DNA from: Burkholderiales bacterium RIFOXYD12_FULL_59_19
Lineage (GTDB): Bacteria; Pseudomonadota; Gammaproteobacteria; Burkholderiales; Burkholderiaceae_C
Length of the DNA: 64,000 bases
Direction of reading: 5' to 3'
Assembly (NCBI GenBank): GCA_001771065.1
Contig: MESQ01000007.1
Coordinates: 40,464 to 104,463 of the forward strand
Shown: piece after piece, positions 1 through 9,300 of the stretch
Position numbering within the stretch: the stretch's first letter is position 1
Layout of the letters: each line of letters starts with the position of its first letter
Made by a program: the position numbers and the translations under genes
The notes under the pieces: model-generated
The model's input: the letters and a program-made list of their open reading frames with translations, nothing else
Databases searched by the model: none
What the model was told of the DNA's origin: nothing

Positions 1-6
1 ACCACC

Positions 7-903
7 ATGACGGCAGCCACCCTGATCACGCCCGGCAGCGACCGTGAGCAAATCGTCGAAGGCGACAACCCGCTCGGACTGGAAGGCATCGAGTTCATCG
101 AGTACGCCACGGCCAAGCCGCAGGCGCTGGGCCAGGTGCTGGAAACCATGGGCTTCAAACCGGTGGCCCGGCACCGTTCGCGCGAGGTGCTGCTGTACCG
201 CCAGGGTGGCCTCAACATCATCGTCAACGCCCACGCCAAGGGCTCGCCGCTGAGTGATAAGCCGCTCATTTCGGCCATGGCCCTGCGCGTGCGCGATGCC
301 GCCACCGCTTACCGCCGTGCGCTGGACCGGGGTGCCTGGGGGGTGCCGACCCATGTGGAAGTGATGGAGCTCAACATTCCCGCCATCCACGGGGTGGGCA
401 CCAGCCGCATTTATTTTGTCGACCGGCACCAACAGTTTTCGATTTACGACGTCGACTTCACCCCCATCCCGGGTGTTGATCAGCACCCGCCGGCCACCGC
501 CGGCTTGCATTTTTTTGGCATCGTGCAGTACATCGGCAATGACCGCTCGGAGGACTGGACCGAGTTTTACCGCGAGCTGCTGGGCTTCCAGCCGCTGCCG
601 CCAGAGCAGCGTTTTGGCATCCTGCCCAAAGGCTGTATTTTGCGCAGCCCCTGTCCGTCGGCGTCGCGTTTTTACATTCAATTGATCGAGCCCGAAGCGG
701 GCGTGCTGGACGTCGAGGACGACGAAGGCCTGCACCGCATGGGTCTGGGCAGCGCCGACGTGCTGGCGACCGTAGCCGAACTGAGCCGGCGCGGCGTCGA
801 GTTTGTGTCCTCAATCAGTGTGCAGACCAGCGAACGCGGCGCACTCAGCAAAACCTGGCTGGGCAGTGTCAGCTTTGAGATTGTTCACGATGTGCGCGGT
901 TGA
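7..903 (+). CDS. VOC-family dioxygenase-like protein (HPPD / QuiC C-terminal-domain type)
   Basis: A 298-residue protein with two vicinal-oxygen-chelate halves resembling 4-hydroxyphenylpyruvate dioxygenase (HPPD) and the C-terminal half of the bacterial two-domain 3-dehydroshikimate dehydratase QuiC. The expected 2-His-1-Glu metal triad looks intact: His168 in GLHFFG, His243 in GLHRMG and Glu291 in FEIVHD. It is shorter than a true HPPD (about 350 residues). The next gene encodes a TIM-barrel protein like the N-terminal half of QuiC, so the two may be a split version of that fusion, in reversed order. The start lies six bases from the window edge, and a longer start upstream cannot be excluded. 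Exact substrate unknown. Confidence 0.75.
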   Translation: MTAATLITPGSDREQIVEGDNPLGLEGIEFIEYATAKPQALGQVLETMGFKPVARHRSREVLLYRQGGLNIIVNAHAKGSPLSDKPLISAMALRVRDAATAYRRALDRGAWGVPTHVEVMELNIPAIHGVGTSRIYFVDRHQQFSIYDVDFTPIPGVDQHPPATAGLHFFGIVQYIGNDRSEDWTEFYRELLGFQPLPPEQRFGILPKGCILRSPCPSASRFYIQLIEPEAGVLDVEDDEGLHRMGLGSADVLATVAELSRRGVEFVSSISVQTSERGALSKTWLGSVSFEIVHDVRG

Positions 904-908
904 CTGAC

Positions 909-1790
909 ATGAACAGCGCCAACATGAACGATTTCAGCATGGACAGCCGATCGCTGGCGGGCGCATTGAGTGCCAAACTGAAGGCCGTGCGCGAGGCTGG
1001 TTTTTCACAGATCACGCTCTGTGCCGAAGACCTGGTGGGCCACCCTGACGGGGTAGATGCCGCCGTGGCCAGTGTGCAAGCCAGTGGCCTGGCCGTGACC
1101 GGCTTTCAGGCGACTTGTGATTTTGAAGGCCAGAGCGGCCCGCTGCACGCTTTTAAACTGGACTTGGCCCAAGCCATGCTGTGTTTGTGTCAGGCGCTGC
1201 GCTGTCCGCTGTTGGTGTTGCCGGCTTCCCGTTTACCTTCCGACACTGACGATGCCCACGCCGTGGTGCGCGGCTTACGCCAATTGGCCATGCTGGCGAT
1301 TCCCTTGAACATCAAAATAGCCTACCAGGGCTGGGCCGGTGGGGCGCGGGTGCAAACCTATTTGCAGGCCTGGGACCGGGTGTGTGATGCCGATATGCCC
1401 AACTTGGGGCTGAGTCTGGATGGTCAGGAGGTATTGGCTGCCAACACGCCGCAAGACGATCTGCTGGCCGACCTGGAAATGCTTGACCCCGACAGGATTT
1501 TTTTGGTGCAATTGACCGACCTGCTGACACATGCAGGCCAACCCTTGCGTGTGCTCCCCGGTGACGGCGCGCATCATGAGGCACTGGCTGTGCTGGTGAC
1601 CAGTCTGCACGGCCTGGGTTATCGGGGCAGCTACAACCTGGCCGCTTTTAATGCTGACTATGCGGCCATGCCGGCGCAACACGTGGCGCAGCGGGCCAGG
1701 GGCTCTGCCCTGTGGCTGGGCCAGGACGTGTTGCAACGCTCGGTACCGCTGCCCAACCAAATTCGCTTGCGCAGGTCGCTGACTGTTTAA
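909..1790 (+). CDS. sugar-phosphate isomerase/epimerase-like TIM barrel, degenerate 3-dehydroshikimate dehydratase homologue
   Basis: About 293 residues of the AP-endonuclease-2 / xylose-isomerase-like TIM-barrel family, closest by eye to the dehydratase half of QuiC: SLAGALSAKLKAVREAGF at the N-terminus, ANMPNLG-type region near 163-167 (DMPNLGLSLD), and FLVQLTD around 198-204. Several positions I expect to be metal ligands are changed: the Glu of the YEALAWG-type motif is Gln140, the His of LDSFH is Glu174, and the last Glu (LEIFN) is Ala245; Asp171 and Gln201 remain. The gene starts six bases after the VOC gene (an alternative TTG start at 900 overlaps it). A catalytic role is doubtful; a scaffold or altered-chemistry role is possible. 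Confidence 0.7.
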   Translation: MNSANMNDFSMDSRSLAGALSAKLKAVREAGFSQITLCAEDLVGHPDGVDAAVASVQASGLAVTGFQATCDFEGQSGPLHAFKLDLAQAMLCLCQALRCPLLVLPASRLPSDTDDAHAVVRGLRQLAMLAIPLNIKIAYQGWAGGARVQTYLQAWDRVCDADMPNLGLSLDGQEVLAANTPQDDLLADLEMLDPDRIFLVQLTDLLTHAGQPLRVLPGDGAHHEALAVLVTSLHGLGYRGSYNLAAFNADYAAMPAQHVAQRARGSALWLGQDVLQRSVPLPNQIRLRRSLTV

Positions 1791-1805
1791 TTTTTTTGGG
1801 GTTTC

Positions 1806-3005
1806 ATGAGCAGCCTGTTCGAGAGTTTTGTAGCCACCCCGGAGATTTCCGAGGCCTTGGCTGACCGCGCCGTGATCGAGGCCATGTTGCGTTTTGAAGC
1901 CGCGCTGGTGCGTGCACACGCCAGTGCTGGTTTGTTGCCGCAAGCCACCGCCATGTCGATCATTGGCACCTGCAAGGTTGAACTGTTTGATGTGCCCAAA
2001 TTGGTACGCGAAAGCACCCGCACCCGTTGCCTTGCCACGCCGCTGGTGGCCAGCCTGCGCGAAACCGTGGCCTTGTTCAACCCGGAGGCGGTCAGTTGGG
2101 TGCACTTTGCTTGCAGCGACCAGGAATTGGTGGATACCGCCCTGGTGCTGGTTATCCGTGATGTTCTCAAACGCATCCAAACAGACCTTGCCAAAACCAT
2201 CGACGTGCTGTTGACGCTGGCGCTGCGCCATGAGGGCGATGCCATGCTGGCGCGCAGCCCGCTGCATGCTGCCAGCATCACCAGCTTTGGGCTCACCTGC
2301 AGCCAGTGGGTGGCACCTTTGGTGCGCAGTCAACAGCAGTTGCACTCTGCTGCAGACCATGCCTTGCGCCTGCACCTGGGAAGCGCCGTGGCAATGATGG
2401 CCGACATGCAGGGCAAAGGCCACCAGGTGATGCGCCTGATGGCCACCGAGTTGCAACTCAATGCCCCTGCCTTTGCCGGAAATAACGCGCACGATGACAC
2501 CGTGGCACTGGCGTGTGCTTTGGGACTGTTGACGGGAAACCTGGGAAAAATTGCCTTGGAGATCGCCCACATGGCCCAGTTTGAGTTGGGTGAGTTGACC
2601 CAAGTCAATACCGCCCTTGCCGCGGTGCCTGGTGCCAAACCGGTACCACCCGTTGCGACCACCCTGTTGTGTATGGTGGCGCAAGTGGCCGCGCAGCGGG
2701 TGCCGCAACAGGTGGCCGTGTTGCTGGCCAGTTTGTCGCAAGAGCATGGCAACGCGCTGGGCAACTGGCAAACCCAACTGGCGCAGTGGCCTGCGCTGCT
2801 GGCGGCCAGCCAGAGCATCACCAGCGCGGTGTCCCAACTGGTGGCTGGCGTGCAAGCCGACACCCAGCGCATGCGAAGCAACCTGGACGCAGTGCGTACC
2901 AGCCTGTCTGCCAAAGAGGGCAAAGCGCGCTTTTCCAACGAGTTGGTGCAGCTGGCTGCCGAGTTGACCCGCAGCCAGGTCGAGGCCTTGCGTCAGCCGC
3001 TGTGA
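1806..3005 (+). CDS. PcaB-like lyase (3-carboxy-cis,cis-muconate cycloisomerase family), active site degenerate
   Basis: A 399-residue, largely helical member of the fumarase/aspartase superfamily. The N-terminus and ...NPEAVSWVHFACSDQE... (residues 92-107) align with PcaB. The family's HWGATSQD motif has become HFACSDQE (100-107). The mobile-loop signature GSSxMPxKxNP has become AAVPGAKPVPP (272-282), so the catalytic serine pair is Ala-Ala and the ordered Lys/Asn are lost. Length is a little under the family's roughly 450. It lies 15 bp after the TIM-barrel gene and overlaps the next start by four bases. Family membership is fairly sure; enzyme activity is not. Confidence 0.7.
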   Translation: MSSLFESFVATPEISEALADRAVIEAMLRFEAALVRAHASAGLLPQATAMSIIGTCKVELFDVPKLVRESTRTRCLATPLVASLRETVALFNPEAVSWVHFACSDQELVDTALVLVIRDVLKRIQTDLAKTIDVLLTLALRHEGDAMLARSPLHAASITSFGLTCSQWVAPLVRSQQQLHSAADHALRLHLGSAVAMMADMQGKGHQVMRLMATELQLNAPAFAGNNAHDDTVALACALGLLTGNLGKIALEIAHMAQFELGELTQVNTALAAVPGAKPVPPVATTLLCMVAQVAAQRVPQQVAVLLASLSQEHGNALGNWQTQLAQWPALLAASQSITSAVSQLVAGVQADTQRMRSNLDAVRTSLSAKEGKARFSNELVQLAAELTRSQVEALRQPL

Positions 3006-3943
3006 TCCAGATCCTGGCCATCACTGGCCCCATCTACATGGCCATTGCGCTCGGGTATGCGACCACTCGCGGCGGCCTGTTCACGCGGGCCGACATGCGC
3101 GTGTTTGGTCAGTTTGTCATCAGGCTGGCCTTGCCCGCCATGTTGTTCAACGCCTTGTCACAACGCCAGATCGGCGAAATTCTGAACCCCAGCTACGTGC
3201 TGGCCTATCTGGCTGGCACGCTGGCACTGCTGGGCCTGTGCCTGGTCTGGGGAAAACGTAGCGGCCTCAGCGCCACAGACAGCGTGGTGGCGGCGATGGG
3301 CATGACCTGTTCCAACAGCAGTTTTGTCGGTTACCCGATTTTGCTGCTCATGGTGGCACCGGTCGCTGCCGTGGCGCTGGCGCTCAACATGCTGGTTGAA
3401 AACGTGTTGGTTATCCCCTTGTTGTTGGCACTGGCCGAACGCAGCCGCGGGAAAGGCGGTCATTGGACGGTGGTGGTGGGGCAGACCCTGAAGCGGCTGG
3501 CCATCAACCCGATCATCATTGCGCTGGTGGCAGGGTTACTGGTGTCGGTCATGCGTTGGCAGCTGCCCGAGCCGGTGCTGCGCGCCGTCAACCTGTTTGC
3601 GTTGTCCAGTGCCGGCTTGTCCCTGTTTGTGATTGGCGGCACGCTGGTGGGTTTGCCGCTGGGCGGCATGGGGCGGCAGATCATGCCGATTGCGTTTGGC
3701 AAATTGGTGCTGCACCCGCTGGCCGTGTTGGCCGCGGCCCTGGTTTTGCCGTGGCTTGGCATGGCCGCACTGGCGCCACAACTGCGTCTGGCCGCTGTGC
3801 TGTTGGCCGCTGTGCCGATGATGAGCATCTACCCCATCCTGGCGCAAAGCTACGGCAGGGAAGATCTTGGTGCCGCTGCCTTGCTGGTGACCACGGTGGT
3901 GTCGTTCTTTAGCCTGAGTGGCTTGCTCTTGCTAATTGCTTGA
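3002..3943 (+). CDS. AEC-family (auxin efflux carrier) transporter
   Basis: A 313-residue, very hydrophobic membrane protein with about ten transmembrane segments in two five-helix halves, typical of the AEC (auxin efflux carrier / MdcF-like) family that exports small organic anions. The start is chosen as the GTG at 3002, which overlaps the TGA of the PcaB-like gene (GTGA); a longer in-frame extension upstream would lie wholly inside that gene. The coupling suggests one transcript with the preceding three genes, so the substrate may be an aromatic or dicarboxylic acid; this is inference only. Confidence 0.8.
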   Translation: MIQILAITGPIYMAIALGYATTRGGLFTRADMRVFGQFVIRLALPAMLFNALSQRQIGEILNPSYVLAYLAGTLALLGLCLVWGKRSGLSATDSVVAAMGMTCSNSSFVGYPILLLMVAPVAAVALALNMLVENVLVIPLLLALAERSRGKGGHWTVVVGQTLKRLAINPIIIALVAGLLVSVMRWQLPEPVLRAVNLFALSSAGLSLFVIGGTLVGLPLGGMGRQIMPIAFGKLVLHPLAVLAAALVLPWLGMAALAPQLRLAAVLLAAVPMMSIYPILAQSYGREDLGAAALLVTTVVSFFSLSGLLLLIA

Positions 3944-4028
3944 AGGCGGTACCCAGCCGGTGATCTGGTGGCTCGCGTTAACATTCAAGCGCGGCGCCCA
4001 GCCGTTTAAAAGAGAGCAACTTGAATTT

Positions 4029-4937
4029 ATGTCCCTTCCTCAACGCGTCAAACTGGTCGAAGTCGGCCCCCGTGACGGCCTGCAAAACGAGAAGAGCCTG
4101 GTGCCGGCCGCCGTCAAGATCGAGTTGGTGCATCGGCTGCAAGCCGCTGGCCTGAAAGAGATTGAAGTCACCAGTTTTGTGAGCCCCAAATGGGTGCCGC
4201 AGATGGCGGACAACGCCGAGGTGATGGCTGGCATCAAGCGTCTGCCCGGTGTGCGTTATTCGGTGCTGACGCCCAACCTCAAGGGCTTTGAGGCCGCCCT
4301 GGATTCAAAGCCCGATGAGATTGTGGTGTTTGCTGCCGCCAGCGAGGCCTTCAGCCAGAAGAACATCAACTGCAGCATCGCTGAGAGCATCGATCGTTTT
4401 GCCCCGGTTGTGGCGGCTGCGCGTGACGCGGACATTTATGTACGCGGCGCCATGAGCTGCAGTGTGGGTTGTCCGTACGAGGGCGACATTGCGCCAGAGC
4501 GGGTGAGTTATTTGGCCGGGCTGATGAAAGGCATCGGTGTGCAGCATGTGGGTGTGGCCGACACCATTGGCGTGGGCACGCCGCTCAAGGTGCAGCGCGC
4601 GGTGGAAGCCACGCTCAAGCACTTTGACCGCAACGATATTTCGGGCCATTTTCACGACACCTACGGCCAGGCGCTGGCCAACACGCTGATCTGCCTGCAA
4701 ATGGGCGTCTGGCAGTTTGACACCTCGGTGGCAGGGCTGGGCGGTTGCCCCTATGCCAGGGGTGCGACTGGCAACGTGGCCACCGAGGACGTGGTCTACC
4801 TGCTGCACGGCATGGGCATTGAGACCGGTATCGACCTGGACTTGTTGATTGATGCTGGCCAGTTCATCAGCGATTTTCTGGGCCGGGCAACGAATTCGCG
4901 CGCGGGCAAGGCGCTGTTCACCAAGCGGCAAGCCTGA
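4029..4937 (+). CDS. mvaB: hydroxymethylglutaryl-CoA lyase
   Basis: A 302-residue DRE-TIM metallolyase that cleaves HMG-CoA to acetyl-CoA and acetoacetate, the last step of leucine degradation. Seen: VEVGPRDGLQNE near the N-terminus, the metal-site HFHDTYGQALAN stretch and the HMG-CoA lyase active-site loop GLGGCPYARGATGNVATED with its reactive Cys. The ATG at 4029 follows an AGAGAG ribosome site; the in-frame start at 3936 would add 31 residues that do not resemble the family. Its stop overlaps the ybaK-like start by one base (TGATG). The other leucine-degradation genes are not in this window. Confidence 0.93.
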   Translation: MSLPQRVKLVEVGPRDGLQNEKSLVPAAVKIELVHRLQAAGLKEIEVTSFVSPKWVPQMADNAEVMAGIKRLPGVRYSVLTPNLKGFEAALDSKPDEIVVFAAASEAFSQKNINCSIAESIDRFAPVVAAARDADIYVRGAMSCSVGCPYEGDIAPERVSYLAGLMKGIGVQHVGVADTIGVGTPLKVQRAVEATLKHFDRNDISGHFHDTYGQALANTLICLQMGVWQFDTSVAGLGGCPYARGATGNVATEDVVYLLHGMGIETGIDLDLLIDAGQFISDFLGRATNSRAGKALFTKRQA

Positions 4938-5452
4938 TGTGCGGCGCTGAACTCAAACCCCTGCCTGAAGGCATGCAGCGGGTGGCGCGCGCTTTGCAGG
5001 ACAAGGGCCACCCGCACCCGCCGGTGCTGCTTGACGATGCGGCACGCACCGCGCAGCAGGCCGCCGATGCGCTGGGTGTGGCCCTGGGGCAAATTGCCAA
5101 AAGCATCATTTTTAAACGCAAGCCCGATGCCACCGCCGTGCTGGTGATTACCTCGGGTGACCGCCGTGTGGATGAAGCCAAGGTGCAGGCGCTGGTGTGT
5201 GTGGCCGGGCAAAAGCTCGGGCGCGCCGATGCAGAGTTTGTCAAAACCAGCACGGGTTTTTCCATTGGCGGTGTTTCGCCGGTGGGACATGCCGTGGCGC
5301 CCGTCACCCTGATCGACCGCGACCTGCTGCGTTTTGACGAAATCTGGGCGGCGGCCGGGCATCCGCATGGCGTTTTTAAACTGAAGCCCGCGGACCTGGT
5401 GCACCTGACCGGTGCGCCCGTGGTGGATGTGGCGGCAGGAGAAACTGCTTGA
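4937..5452 (+). CDS. YbaK/EbsC-family aminoacyl-tRNA deacylase
   Basis: A 171-residue protein of the YbaK / ProX editing family, which hydrolyses mischarged aminoacyl-tRNAs (usually Cys- or Ala-tRNA(Pro)). Seen: QIAKSIIFKRK with the conserved lysine region, TSTGFSIGGVSPVGHA (the GxxxPxGH core) and VFKLKPADLVHLTGA near the end. Start and stop overlap the neighbouring genes, so it is probably co-translated with mvaB and the DUF1289 gene. Which tRNA it edits cannot be told from sequence alone. Confidence 0.88.
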   Translation: MCGAELKPLPEGMQRVARALQDKGHPHPPVLLDDAARTAQQAADALGVALGQIAKSIIFKRKPDATAVLVITSGDRRVDEAKVQALVCVAGQKLGRADAEFVKTSTGFSIGGVSPVGHAVAPVTLIDRDLLRFDEIWAAAGHPHGVFKLKPADLVHLTGAPVVDVAAGETA

Positions 5453-5700
5453 GTCCCGACCCCAAAGCCATGAAATTCCTGGCGGCCAGCGCCCGACACA
5501 TCCGCGCCAGTGCCCAGAGCCATGCCCAGACCGTGCCATCGCCCTGCATGTCGGTGTGCCAAATGGACGCGTCAACCGGTTTGTGCCAGGGCTGTTTGCG
5601 CACGCTCGACGAAATTGGCCGGTGGGGCAACGCCGATGACGTGTTCAAACGCGTCGTCTGGACCAGAATCGAAGCGCGCCTGACCGAGTTTGCACCATGA
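5449..5700 (+). CDS. DUF1289 family protein
   Basis: A small, 83-residue protein with the DUF1289 cysteine pattern: PCMSVCQMDASTGLCQGCLR, i.e. CxxxC followed by CxGC, then a tryptophan-containing EIGRW segment. This suggests a small metal-binding fold; the function is unknown. The TTG at 5449 overlaps the ybaK stop (TTGA); the ATG at 5470 is an equally possible start and would remove seven residues. Its stop overlaps the next start (ATGA). Confidence 0.78.
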   Translation: MSPDPKAMKFLAASARHIRASAQSHAQTVPSPCMSVCQMDASTGLCQGCLRTLDEIGRWGNADDVFKRVVWTRIEARLTEFAP

Positions 5701-6332
5701 AACACATTACTTTTTACCTGGATTTCATATCGCCCTACGCGTACCTGGCGTTCGAGCAATTGCCCGAGGCGCTGATGGGCCACAGTACCAGCGTGACTTA
5801 TAAGCCGGTGCTGTTTGGCGCCTTGCTGAAACACCACGGGCAACTGGGCCCGGCCGAGATTGCGGGCAAGCGCGAGTGGACCTACCGCCAGGTGCTGTGG
5901 CTGGCGCACCAGCACGGGCTTACGCTGCAGTTGCCCGCCTCCCACCCGTTCAACCCGCTGGCCTTGTTGCGGCTGGCGCTGGCCTGTGGCGCGCCAGAGC
6001 AGCCGAATCGTTATGTCTGTGAGACGGTATTTCGCCATGTCTGGCAGGGCGGGCTGGAGGCGGCTGACCCTGTTCGTCTGCAAGTGCTCACCCAGCAATT
6101 GAAGCCGGCACACTTGCCAGACAGTGACGAGGTCAAGGCCCGGCTCAAGGCCAACACTGCCGAGGCGATTGCGCAGGGTGTGTTTGGTGTGCCCACTTTC
6201 GAGGTCGATGGCAAATTGTTCTGGGGGTTTGATGCCTTGCCTATGTTGCAGGCTTATCTGGCGGGCGATGCGTGGTTTGAGGGCGCGTGGTACGCGGCGG
6301 CAGCCATTGCGCCAGGGGTGCGTCGTACGTAA
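5697..6332 (+). CDS. 2-hydroxychromene-2-carboxylate isomerase family protein (DsbA/GST-kappa fold)
   Basis: A 211-residue protein starting HITFYLDFISPYAYLAFEQL, the typical N-terminus of NahD-like isomerases with the conserved FxDFxSPY motif and no CxxC. The C-terminal GVFGVPTFEVDGKLFWG is the thioredoxin-fold cis-proline loop of the family. Characterised relatives use glutathione to isomerise 2-hydroxychromene-2-carboxylate in naphthalene degradation, but many homologues have no assigned substrate. Translationally coupled to the DUF1289 gene (ATGA). No other naphthalene genes are nearby, so the specific reaction is uncertain. Confidence 0.82.
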   Translation: MKHITFYLDFISPYAYLAFEQLPEALMGHSTSVTYKPVLFGALLKHHGQLGPAEIAGKREWTYRQVLWLAHQHGLTLQLPASHPFNPLALLRLALACGAPEQPNRYVCETVFRHVWQGGLEAADPVRLQVLTQQLKPAHLPDSDEVKARLKANTAEAIAQGVFGVPTFEVDGKLFWGFDALPMLQAYLAGDAWFEGAWYAAAAIAPGVRRT

Positions 6333-6399
6333 GCCCCTTTGACCGGGTTTGTCGGGCGGACATCCATAGAATGTTTGCCTCACAAATCGGAAAGCCTTC

Positions 6400-9300
6400 A
6401 TGTCACAGGGAACCATCCGCATTCGCGGTGCACGCCAGCACAACCTCAAAAACCTCGATCTGGACATTCGCACGGGTGAGCTGACCGTGGTGACCGGCCC
6501 GAGCGGCTCGGGCAAGTCCAGCCTGGTGTTCGACACCCTGTTTGCCGAAGGCCAGCGCCGTTACGTGGAGACTTTCAGTGCCTATGCGCGTCAGTTTCTC
6601 GACCGCATGGACAAACCGGCTGTCGACAAGGTCGACGGCGTGCCACCGGCGATTGCCATTGACCAGACCAACCCGGTGCGCTCCAGCCGCTCCACCGTGG
6701 GCACCATGACTGAGCTCAACGACCATTTGAAGCTGCTGTTTGCCCGCGCCGGTGCCTTGTTTGACCGGGTATCGGCCCAGCCGGTGCGCCACGATACGCC
6801 GGAGACCATTTATGCCCAATTGCAGCAGCGGGTGGGTAGCAGCGACGCACGCCTGGCCATCACCTTCCCGGTGGAGTTGCCCGCCAGTGCCACGTCGGCC
6901 GAGGTCGAACAGTGGCTGTCGGTGAGTGGCTTCACCAAGGTGCAGGCCGAGCGTGAGGTGACGGTCGAGACCCACACGGAGGTGGTCAAAAAGAAAGTCG
7001 GTAAAACTGCCGCCGAGCCCATTTCCAGGCGCAAGGTGCTCGACGTGGTGGCGGACCGCTTCCGGCTGGGTACGGCCGAGCGCGCCCGTGCGCTGGAAGC
7101 GATTGAAGTGGCGCTCAAACACGGCAGCGGCCGTATGACGGTGTACCTGCTGGATGCGCCGCCAGCGGCGGAAGTGTCGGAGCCCGTCATCTGGAAGTTC
7201 TCGACCGGTCTGCATTGCCCGGAGAGCAATCTGCGCTACACCGATCCGATTGCGTCGATGTTTTCCTTCAACTCGGCTGTGGGCGCCTGTGACACCTGCC
7301 GCGGCTTTGGTCGGGTCATCGGGGTTGACTATGGTTTGGTGATTCCCAACGACAAACTCACCTTGCGCGCTGGCGCCATCAAACCGATACAAACGCCGGC
7401 CTGGCAAGAGGCGCAGGACGACTTGATGCGCCATGCCGAAGCCGAGGGGATTCCGCGCGACACGCCGTGGAACAAGCTGTCGTCTGAGCACCAACACTGG
7501 GTGATTCACGGCTCGCCGCACTGGAATGGCAAGTGGAACCAGCACTGGTTTGGCGTCAAGCGTTTTTTTGAATACCTGGAAACCAAGTCCTACAAGATGC
7601 ACATCCGGGTGCTGCTGTCCAAGTATCGCAGCTACACGCCGTGTCCGGATTGTGGTGGTGCCAGGCTGAAGACTGAGAGCCTGCTGTGGCGCATCGGCTC
7701 CAAAGCCGACGCCGATGTCGTGCTGGCGCCGACGCAACGCTTCATGCCACAAGGGGTGACGTGGACCCGTGACCAGCTGGAAGCCTTGCCGGGCTTGTGC
7801 TTGCATGATTTGATGCAATTGCCGATGGACCGCTTGCGTTTGTTTTTTGAGACCATGCAGCTCGCACAGCTCAATCCGGGGGTGTCTGAAGCCGATCAAA
7901 AAACCCTCAAGCTGTTGTTTGAGGAAATCAGCACCCGCTTGAAATACCTGTGCGAGGTAGGTATTGGTTACCTCACGTTGGACCGGCAAAGCCGCACCCT
8001 CAGTGGCGGCGAGGTGCAGCGCATCAACCTCACGACTGCGCTGGGCACGTCGCTGGTCAACACCTTGTTTGTGCTTGATGAGCCCAGTATCGGCCTGCAC
8101 CCACGCGACATGCACCGCATCATTGTGGCCATGCAGCGCCTGCGCGACGCGGGCAACACACTGGTGGTGGTGGAGCATGACCCGGCCGTGATGCTGGCCG
8201 CTGACCGCATGATCGACATGGGCCCGGGCCCCGGCGAACGTGGTGGCCAGATTGTGTTTGATGGCAGCACCGCCGACTTGCGCAACGCCGACACACTCAC
8301 TGGCGCGTATTTGGGCGGGCGCAAGACCGTGGGCATGGGCTTCAAGCGCCTGGTCGCCGCCAGCACGCCGCGCTTGGTGCTCGAAGGCGCCAGCGACCAC
8401 AACCTGAAGCACGTCACGGTCGAAATTCCACTCAATCGCCTGGTGTGTGTCACCGGCGTCAGTGGTTCCGGCAAATCCACGCTGATCCAGGACACGCTGG
8501 CCCCCGCGCTGTTACGCCACTTTGGCAAGGCTACCGAGACGCCGGGTGCTTTTGAGCGGCTGCTGGGGGCCGAGCAGCTCAGCGACGTGGTGTTTGTGGA
8601 CCAGTCGCCGATCGGCAAAACCGCGCGCTCGAACCCGGTGAGTTATGTTGGTGCCTGGGATACCCTTCGCGAGATTTTTGCCAGCGCGCCGCTGTCCAAG
8701 CAGCGGGGCTACACCGCCACCAAATTCAGCTTTAACAACGGCGACGGCCGCTGCCCCACCTGCGGCGGTTCGGGCTTCGAGCATGTGGAAATGCAGTTCT
8801 TGAGCGATGTCTACCTGCGCTGCCCGGATTGCGACGGCAAACGTTACCGTCCCGAGATTCTGGAAATCACGATTGAACGTGAGGCGCAGCACCTCAACGT
8901 GGCCGATGTCCTCAACCTGACCGTTAGCGAAGCCGCTGCGCTTTTCAAGGCAGACCGTGACGTGTTGCGGGCGCTGCAACCCATCATGGACGTCGGTCTG
9001 GACTACGTCAAACTGGGTCAGCCGGTGCCCACGCTGAGCGGCGGCGAAGCGCAGCGCCTCAAGCTCGCCGGTTTTCTGGCCGAAGCCGCCAAAAGCGCCA
9101 GTGCCAGCCGCCAGCCCACGGCCAAGCGTGGTGTGTTATTCATGTTCGACGAGCCGACCACCGGGCTGCACTTTGACGACATTGCCAAACTCATGCGGGC
9201 ACTGCGCAAGCTGCAGGATGCGGGCCATTCACTGCTGGTGATTGAGCACAACCTGGACGTGATTCGCGCCTCGGACTGGTTGATTGATTTGGGCCCCGAA

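Noticed and set aside
1275..2855. 526-residue minus-strand reading frame
   Set aside because: It lies opposite the TIM-barrel and PcaB-like genes, is rich in His/Gln/Arg as is usual for antisense of GC-rich genes, and has no recognisable family.
2669..3001. N-terminal extension of the AEC transporter
   Set aside because: It would overlap the PcaB-like gene in another frame and has no transporter character; the GTG at 3002 fits the coupled start.
6403..8412. 669-residue minus-strand reading frame opposite uvrA
   Set aside because: Antisense shadow of a strong coding frame; composition and lack of motifs argue against a gene.
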